A DNA stretch of 9,678 nucleotides from an uncultured Prevotella sp. (GTDB taxonomy: Bacteria; Bacteroidota; Bacteroidia; Bacteroidales; Bacteroidaceae), in the NCBI GenBank assembly GCA_947072805.1, contig CAMTJK010000125.1:1-9678 (forward strand), in the 5' to 3' direction. The notes under the pieces are model-generated. The model ran no database searches and was not told the origin of the DNA. It saw nothing but the letters and a program-made list of their open reading frames with translations. Position 1 is the stretch's first letter. Each line of letters begins with the position of its first letter. Both the position numbers and the translations under genes were made by a program. Of the stretch, positions 4,772 to 9,678 are shown piece after piece.

Positions 4772-6985
4772 GTGCGTTATTGCCAATATCTCTATATAAT
4801 AATATGTGCACTTATATTTGCATCATGCTCAGTAACTAAATATGTTCCTGAGGGATGTTTTCTTCTTGATGATGTGGATGTCGTAACAGAAAAAAAGCAC
4901 AAAGATATCAATACCGGACAGCTTAAATCATACGTCAGACAAAAAGGCAATTCTCGCTGGTTCTCTGCACTAAAAATACCACTTGCCACATATTCTTTAT
5001 CAGGAAGAGATACAATGAAATGGGCAAACAGAGTGTTGAAGAAGATTGGTGAAGCCCCTGTTTTATACGATTCAATCCGCACAATACAATCATCGCTCGA
5101 TCTTACCGCCGAACTAAGGAACAAGGGATACCTTGGAGCTTATGTTGATGTGCTTAGGACAAGTAAGTCAAATAGGATGGATGTAACATATATTCTTCAT
5201 CCCGGTAAGTCATATTATATAAAAAATGTGTATTACGACATACAGGACTCCGTTATTGCCAGGTTACTGAATATGAAAGATGTTAATAACCAGGGATTAA
5301 AATCAGGTATGAAGTTTAACGTGGACAACCTCGACCGAGAGAGAAAACGTATTACTGATATAATCCAAAATAATGGATATTATAAATTCCACAAGGACTT
5401 TATTTCATACAAAGCCGACACGGTACGTGGCTCAAACACCATTGATGTAACCCTTACTCTTCACCCTTACAGGACCAAACACATTGATGATACTTTACAT
5501 ACCTGTTATAAAATACAGAACATTACTTATTCAAGTGGCGATGTGGAAGATTCAGTAATACATCTTCGAAGAAGAGTTTTACAAAACAACACCTTTATAA
5601 ACAAAGACAATCTATATTCAACCCGGAATTTACAGAAAACCTACAATCACTTCGGGCGGCTTCAAGCAATAAAATACACAAACATAAGTTTCAAGGAAAT
5701 ACCGGAAACAAACCTGCTTGACTGCAATATTCAAATAAGCACAAACAAGCCAAGCACCATCAGTTTTCAACCGGAAGGAACAAACACTGCCGGAGATTTG
5801 GGCGCAGCTGCCACATTGACTTATCAGAACAGAAATTTATTCAGAGGCTCTGAGGTGTTCAGCATTGAGTTACGAGGAGCTTATGAAGCCATAAAAGGAC
5901 TTGAGGGCTATTCAAATGAAAATTTTGAAGAATACAGTGTCGAAACAAGGCTAATGTTCCCTCGTTTCATAGCTCCATTCATACCAAAAGGATTCAGAAG
6001 AAGAAACACTGCCACATCAGAAGTGTCGTTGTTGTATGATCTTCAGAACCGACCGGAATATCACAGGCGAGTCTTATCGTTGGCATGGAAATATAAATGG
6101 AATGATGTAAACCACCACGACAGATATCAGGTAGACTTGTTAGACCTTAATTATGTATTCATGCCATGGATATCCAGAAAGTTCAGAGAAGACTATTTGG
6201 ATAATTCGGGAAACCGCAATGCCATACTTCGTTATAATTATGAAGATTTGTTTATCATGAAATTCGGCGCAGGATTTTCATATAACAACGGGCGCTATGC
6301 GATAAAGACAAATGTGGAAACAGCCGGCAATCTACTGAATGCAGGTGCCAATATGTTCAAGTTCAAGAAAAATGAGCTCGGAATGTACAAACTGTTCAAT
6401 ATAGCCTTTGCACAATATGTAAAAGGTGACATTGACTATACGCACAACATTCGTTTTGACTATAACAATGCTCTTGTTCTTCATGTTGGGTTGGGAATAG
6501 CATATCCTTATGGAAACAGTACCATTTTGCCATTCGAGAAGAGATACTTCTCCGGAGGTGCAAATGGCGTAAGAGGATGGAGCGTGAGAGGTCTGGGACC
6601 TGGCAAATTTGTAGGGAAAGATGGCAATATCGACTTTATAAATCAAACAGGAGACATGAAGCTTGACTTAAACATGGAATATAGAGCCCATTTGTTTTGG
6701 AAATTGAACGGTGCCTTGTTTGTAGATGCCGGTAATATATGGACGATAAGAGAATACGAGGAGCAACCCGGAGGACAGTTCAGCTTCAAAGATTTCCTGC
6801 AACAAATAGCCGTTAGTTATGGTTGGGGCTTGAGATTTAATTTCGATTACTTCATCTTACGATTTGATTTTGGCATGAAAGCCATAAATCCTGCATATGA
6901 GGACAACCACGGACATTATCCGGTAATTCATCCGCGCCTCAGTCGCGATCTGACTTTTCATTTCGCAGTGGGGCTTCCATTTTGA
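4772..6985 (+). CDS. tamL: TamL-like lipidated Omp85 outer-membrane assembly protein
   Basis: A 737-residue Omp85-superfamily protein of the Bacteroidetes TamL type, the lipoprotein counterpart of TamA. It is expected to sit in the outer membrane and, with TamB, help insert or move envelope components. Residues 1-19 form a signal peptide ending FAS-C19, a type II lipobox. Residues about 30-325 are POTRA-like repeats; the number is not certain. The 16-strand barrel begins near 326 (GDLGAAATLTYQNRNLF at 341-357), carries the loop-6 motif VRGW at 600-603 and ends in an aromatic beta-signal with terminal Phe (FHFAVGLPF). The start is GTG 4772: it gives the signal peptide, and no in-frame ATG exists nearby. 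An out-of-frame ATG at 4770 overlaps it. The gene has its own -7 box with a short leader. Its 3' end overlaps the convergent lipoprotein gene by 47 bp. No tamB-like gene follows in the window. Confidence 0.88.
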   Translation: MRYCQYLYIIICALIFASCSVTKYVPEGCFLLDDVDVVTEKKHKDINTGQLKSYVRQKGNSRWFSALKIPLATYSLSGRDTMKWANRVLKKIGEAPVLYDSIRTIQSSLDLTAELRNKGYLGAYVDVLRTSKSNRMDVTYILHPGKSYYIKNVYYDIQDSVIARLLNMKDVNNQGLKSGMKFNVDNLDRERKRITDIIQNNGYYKFHKDFISYKADTVRGSNTIDVTLTLHPYRTKHIDDTLHTCYKIQNITYSSGDVEDSVIHLRRRVLQNNTFINKDNLYSTRNLQKTYNHFGRLQAIKYTNISFKEIPETNLLDCNIQISTNKPSTISFQPEGTNTAGDLGAAATLTYQNRNLFRGSEVFSIELRGAYEAIKGLEGYSNENFEEYSVETRLMFPRFIAPFIPKGFRRRNTATSEVSLLYDLQNRPEYHRRVLSLAWKYKWNDVNHHDRYQVDLLDLNYVFMPWISRKFREDYLDNSGNRNAILRYNYEDLFIMKFGAGFSYNNGRYAIKTNVETAGNLLNAGANMFKFKKNELGMYKLFNIAFAQYVKGDIDYTHNIRFDYNNALVLHVGLGIAYPYGNSTILPFEKRYFSGGANGVRGWSVRGLGPGKFVGKDGNIDFINQTGDMKLDLNMEYRAHLFWKLNGALFVDAGNIWTIREYEEQPGGQFSFKDFLQQIAVSYGWGLRFNFDYFILRFDFGMKAINPAYEDNHGHYPVIHPRLSRDLTFHFAVGLPF

Positions 6986-7391
6986 TTTTCCACCTGTTCT
7001 CGTAACGGACGAAAGGTATTCTATATATCTGTTCGTCTGCAATATGTCCAGTTACACCTATCGAATCAAAAGCCATATAGTTTTTAACAGCCACAACAAC
7101 AATACCTGTTGAATCATATTCGTTATATGTCAAATCTGTTATTTCAGTAACAGCAGGAGCTGTCTTCGTATTTAAAGCCTCAATATCATCATCACTTAGG
7201 TTTGAAGCAACATATATTATCCACTTCCTACTATCCGGAGTCACATAATCTATTGCATTCTTATATTCATAATTAAAATAATAATTTGAGAAAGAAGTGA
7301 TTTCTTGCTTTATATCTTCTTTTATATCGCGGCTGTCGTAGCATGCTATACAAAGAAGCATAATGACAATAAGTAGGAAAAGACGTCTCAT
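6939..7391 (-). CDS. Small putative lipoprotein, possibly NTF2-like
   Basis: A 150-residue protein with a signal peptide at residues 1-16: RR at 2-3, a hydrophobic stretch 4-15, then CIA before C17. This is an imperfect lipobox (Cys at -3), so lipidation is likely but not certain. The mature part starts with a charged helix (about 19-32) followed by FSNYYFNYEYKNAIDYV at 34-50 and alternating beta-strand-like segments (81-105 and 121-137). This helix-then-sheet pattern is seen in NTF2/SnoaL-like lipoproteins such as the DUF4878 type; the fold is my inference. I do not recognise a specific family and assign no function. It has its own promoter on the minus strand and is convergent with tamL. 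Its last 14 codons and stop are antisense to the final barrel strand of TamL. Confidence 0.75.
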   Translation of the reverse strand: MRRLFLLIVIMLLCIACYDSRDIKEDIKQEITSFSNYYFNYEYKNAIDYVTPDSRKWIIYVASNLSDDDIEALNTKTAPAVTEITDLTYNEYDSTGIVVVAVKNYMAFDSIGVTGHIADEQIYRIPFVRYENRWKIKMEAPLRNEKSDRD

Positions 7392-7429
7392 AATTATAAA
7401 ATAATGGCAGGCTCATAATGTATAAGTCG

Positions 7430-7460
7430 CAAAGATAACGAATTTCCTTTGGTTATCACA
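7430..7460 (-). promoter_or_regulatory. Promoter of the small lipoprotein gene
   Basis: On the minus strand TATCTTTG (7437 down to 7430) is an exact -7 match. TGTG (7460 down to 7457), one base off TTTG, lies 19 bp upstream. The leader to the ATG at 7391 would be about 33 nt. This promoter interleaves with the plus-strand promoter at 7448-7479. Confidence 0.55.
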
Positions 7461-7479
7461 TGGTTTTTTCTTACTTTTG
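7448..7479 (+). promoter_or_regulatory. Promoter of the MBL-fold / helicase unit
   Basis: TTTG (7448-7451), 20 bp, then TACTTTTG (7472-7479): both elements match the consensus exactly. Transcription would start at about 7483-7487. A possible TTG start at 7477 lies inside the -7 box and would not be in the mRNA, which fixes the protein start at ATG 7498 with a leader of 11-15 nt. Confidence 0.7.
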
Positions 7480-7497
7480 CACAAAACTATAATCAAA

Positions 7498-8304
7498 ATG
7501 CTGAATTTTATATCCTTTGGCAGCGGAAGTAGCGGCAACTGCTATTTTTTATATACTGAAACAGACGGATTACTTATAGATATAGGTATTGGAATAAGAG
7601 CCATAAAGAAGCACTTTAAAGATTACGGAATTCCTTTATCATCCATCCACAACATACTTATTACCCACGATCACGCAGACCATGTGAAAAGTGTCGGCTG
7701 TTTGAGCACTGAATTCAATCTGCCGGTATTTACCACTACTCTTGTTCACGAGGGAATATTGCGTAATTTCTGTGTTCAGAAGAAGATAAAGAACGAATGT
7801 AAACGTTACATAGAAAAAAACATTTCCTATCAGATTGGTGAATTCAAGGTTACTCCATTTGGCGTTCCGCATGACAGCACGGATAATGTGGGATATGCTA
7901 TTGAATATAAAGATGATGTTTTCTGTGTTATAACGGATGCCGGATATATTACAGACGAGATAAAAACCTATATTAACAAAGCAACATTTCTTGTCATCCA
8001 GGCTAATTACGACCACGAAATGCTTATGAGGGGACCTTATCCTTTAAGGCTTAAGGAAAGGATACTTAGTGACAAAGGACATTTAAGTAATGCCGAATGT
8101 GGCAAGGCTTTGGCAGAAAACATGTCCGAGAAGCTTAAGAAAATATGGCTTTGCCATGTCAGCGACAATAATAACCATCCGGAACTCGCTCGTAAGACTG
8201 TAGAATCAATACTGGCTTCATACGGTATTATTGTTGGATGTGATGTTTCTTTGGATGTGTTAAAACGCAACACCCCCAGTGGAATATTTTCCCTTATATC
8301 ATAA
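7498..8304 (+). CDS. YycJ/WalJ-like metallo-beta-lactamase-fold hydrolase
   Basis: A 268-residue MBL-fold metallohydrolase of the YycJ/WalJ group, whose characterised members act as DNA exonucleases. The N-terminal strand and loop FGSGSSGNC is at residues 7-15. The metal-binding THDHADH is at 56-62 (H57, H59, D61, H62), a further histidine is in the GVPHDS segment near 125, and the ITDAGY aspartate near 142-147. The group-specific block QANYDHEML then follows near 160-168, then GPYPLRLKERI and GHLSN, and finally a CHVSDNNN segment supplying the last metal ligand. All the expected ligands are present, so the enzyme should be active. The group block often starts with Glu, where this protein has Gln. 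No signal peptide is seen. The start is ATG 7498, because the upstream TTG lies in the promoter. The gene is followed after 15 bp by the helicase gene and is probably co-transcribed with it. Confidence 0.9.
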   Translation: MLNFISFGSGSSGNCYFLYTETDGLLIDIGIGIRAIKKHFKDYGIPLSSIHNILITHDHADHVKSVGCLSTEFNLPVFTTTLVHEGILRNFCVQKKIKNECKRYIEKNISYQIGEFKVTPFGVPHDSTDNVGYAIEYKDDVFCVITDAGYITDEIKTYINKATFLVIQANYDHEMLMRGPYPLRLKERILSDKGHLSNAECGKALAENMSEKLKKIWLCHVSDNNNHPELARKTVESILASYGIIVGCDVSLDVLKRNTPSGIFSLIS

Positions 8305-8319
8305 TCGCCCCATCTGCGT

Positions 8320-9639
8320 ATGAATGTAAAAGCTGTTTTGAACAAGCTGCATATCGAGAGTTTGAACGATATGCAGAAGAATGTATATGAATGTGCTCAT
8401 AATACGAGCAAAGATATTGTAGTTTTATCCCCGACCGGCACAGGCAAGACCCTGGCATACATGCTTCCTTTGATGGAATTGATTAACGGAAATGACAATC
8501 ATATACAAGCCATTGTCGTTGTTCCGGGAAGAGAACTTGCCTTGCAATCAAACAATGTACTGAAAGAGATGCGTTCAGAGATAAGGTCTTTATGCTGTTA
8601 TGGGGGGCGCGCTGCCATGGACGAGCATAAAGCACTGAGAAAGACATGCCCACACATCGTATTCGGAACGCCGGGACGTTTGAATGATCATCTGGATAAA
8701 GAAAACATCTTATCGTCTAATGTCAGATATCTTGTCATTGACGAATTCGACAAATGCTTACAGATGGGCTTTTTTGACGAAATGTCTGAATTAATCAACA
8801 AATTGCCCAACATAAAGCGTACAATACTCTTATCTGCTACAGACACCGAACAGATTCCCGGTTTTATAGACCTTAAAAATGCTGAAAGACTTGACTATTT
8901 GGATTCTGCACACTCCATATCAAATAGAATAAGACAATACAAAATATATAGCAATACAAGAGATAAACTTGACACGTTGAACGCCCTGTTATGTTCGTTT
9001 GGAAATAATAGCAGTATCGTCTTTCTGAATTACAGAGACAGTGTGGAAAGAACAGCCAACTATCTTAAAGAAAAAGGCTTCTCTGTGAGCTATTATCATG
9101 GCGGACTCGACCAGAAGGCACGCGAAATAGCATTATATAAGTTCCGTAATAGCTCGGCTAATGTCCTTGTATCAACGGATCTGGCATCACGCGGACTTGA
9201 CATACCGGAGGTAGATAACATCATTCACTATCATATGCCACTAACTTCGGAAGATTACACACATAGGGTGGGGCGAACAGCTCGTTGGTATGGTCAAGGC
9301 AGCACATATTTTTTACTCGCTCCGGATGAGGATATGCCCGGATTCATTGATACTGACGTCGCTGACATTGAATTGCCTCCAACAATAAAACACCCGGAAC
9401 TATCCAAGATGGTTACTCTTTATATAGGCAAGGGTAAGAAAGACAAATTGAGCAAAGGCGATATTGTTGGCTTCCTGTGTAAGATAGGTGGACTCAATTC
9501 ACAAGAAATAGGATTGATAGATGTCATGGAGAGATATACTTATGTTGCTATTCCTCGCAATAAAGCCAAGCATGTTTTACAGCAGACATCCGGTGAAAAA
9601 ATCAAAGGCATAAGGACTATTGTTGAACTGATAAAATAG
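8320..9639 (+). CDS. dbpA: DEAD-box RNA helicase with DbpA-type RNA-binding domain
   Basis: A 439-residue ATP-dependent RNA helicase, probably acting in assembly of the large ribosomal subunit. The core motifs run in order: Q19 in a reduced Q motif, Walker A SPTGTGKT 37-44, Ia PGRELA 69-74, Ib TPGR 117-120, II DEFD 141-144 (Phe replacing Ala of DEAD), III SAT 172-174, V STDLASRGLDIP 285-296 and VI HRVGRTAR 315-322. Residues about 364-439 resemble the RRM-like C-terminal domain of DbpA (LYIGKGKKDKLSKGD at 367-381, IGLIDV at 397-402, YVAIPR at 408-413, KIKGI near 427-431). In E. coli that domain docks on hairpin 92 of 23S rRNA. The length is close to E. coli DbpA (457). The gene starts 15 bp after the MBL gene with no visible promoter or Shine-Dalgarno of its own. 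The helicase call is firm; the DbpA orthology is likely. Confidence 0.92.
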   Translation: MNVKAVLNKLHIESLNDMQKNVYECAHNTSKDIVVLSPTGTGKTLAYMLPLMELINGNDNHIQAIVVVPGRELALQSNNVLKEMRSEIRSLCCYGGRAAMDEHKALRKTCPHIVFGTPGRLNDHLDKENILSSNVRYLVIDEFDKCLQMGFFDEMSELINKLPNIKRTILLSATDTEQIPGFIDLKNAERLDYLDSAHSISNRIRQYKIYSNTRDKLDTLNALLCSFGNNSSIVFLNYRDSVERTANYLKEKGFSVSYYHGGLDQKAREIALYKFRNSSANVLVSTDLASRGLDIPEVDNIIHYHMPLTSEDYTHRVGRTARWYGQGSTYFLLAPDEDMPGFIDTDVADIELPPTIKHPELSKMVTLYIGKGKKDKLSKGDIVGFLCKIGGLNSQEIGLIDVMERYTYVAIPRNKAKHVLQQTSGEKIKGIRTIVELIK

Positions 9640-9678
9640 CTATCATTATAGTTTCATTAACATTTTAGAAAAATCTTT

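Noticed and set aside
6332..6646. Minus-strand frame of 104 codons inside tamL.
   Set aside because: It lies antisense to the conserved barrel and loop-6 region of TamL; no recognisable domain or promoter.
7477..7497. TTG start that would extend the MBL protein by seven residues.
   Set aside because: The TTG is part of the -7 box TACTTTTG and would not be transcribed; ATG 7498 gives the normal family N-terminus.
9640..9678. Terminator or promoter after the helicase gene.
   Set aside because: The 39 bases show no hairpin with a T-run and no TAnnTTTG box; the unit probably ends or continues beyond the window.
1..9678. Defence system, mobile element, CRISPR array, tRNA or rRNA.
   Set aside because: No transposase, integrase, terminal repeats, regularly spaced repeats or RNA-gene signatures were seen; the genes are housekeeping families throughout.

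Overview
The window looks like ordinary chromosomal DNA of a Bacteroidales bacterium, probably Prevotellaceae or Bacteroidaceae. Three things point there. Exact TAnnTTTG boxes, the Bacteroidetes -7 element, sit upstream of almost every transcription unit. Shine-Dalgarno sequences are absent and the leaders are A/T-rich. The gene content also fits: a lipobox-bearing Omp85 protein (TamL type), a DUF2520 protein next to a KdsC-type phosphatase and Maf, and a DbpA-type helicase. I see no transposase, integrase, phage gene, CRISPR array, tRNA or rRNA.

Layout. (1) 92-1069, minus: a FemAB/GNAT-like acyltransferase. (2) 1233-3646, plus: a tight four-gene unit of a nitroreductase, a DUF2520 Rossmann protein, a KdsC-type HAD phosphatase and the Maf nucleotide pyrophosphatase. 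Gaps are 8 bp or less and the last two junctions overlap, so one transcript is likely. (3) 3647-3893: a gene-free stretch with an inverted repeat centred near a consensus promoter, followed about 45 bp later by a strong plus-strand intrinsic terminator. I read this as an undescribed small RNA of about 75 nt. (4) 3894-4685, minus: a SpoU/TrmH RNA ribose methyltransferase, divergent from (5) 4772-6985, plus: TamL. Their -7 boxes are the two arms of one perfect 9-bp inverted repeat. (6) 6939-7391, minus: a small lipoprotein whose 3' end overlaps the tamL 3' end by 47 bp. (7) 7498-9639, plus: a YycJ/WalJ-like metallo-beta-lactamase-fold protein followed after 15 bp by a DbpA-like DEAD-box RNA helicase. 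The last 39 bases hold nothing I can identify.

How the genes fit together. Most are housekeeping genes for the cell envelope (acyltransferase, KdsC-type phosphatase in the Kdo/LPS route, TamL, lipoprotein) and for RNA or nucleotide quality control (Maf, SpoU methyltransferase, DbpA-like helicase, nuclease-like MBL protein). The less ordinary content is regulatory: the candidate small RNA, three back-to-back divergent promoters, a possible leaderless start on the acyltransferase, an AUG/GUG start overlap on tamL, and a coding 3'-3' overlap.
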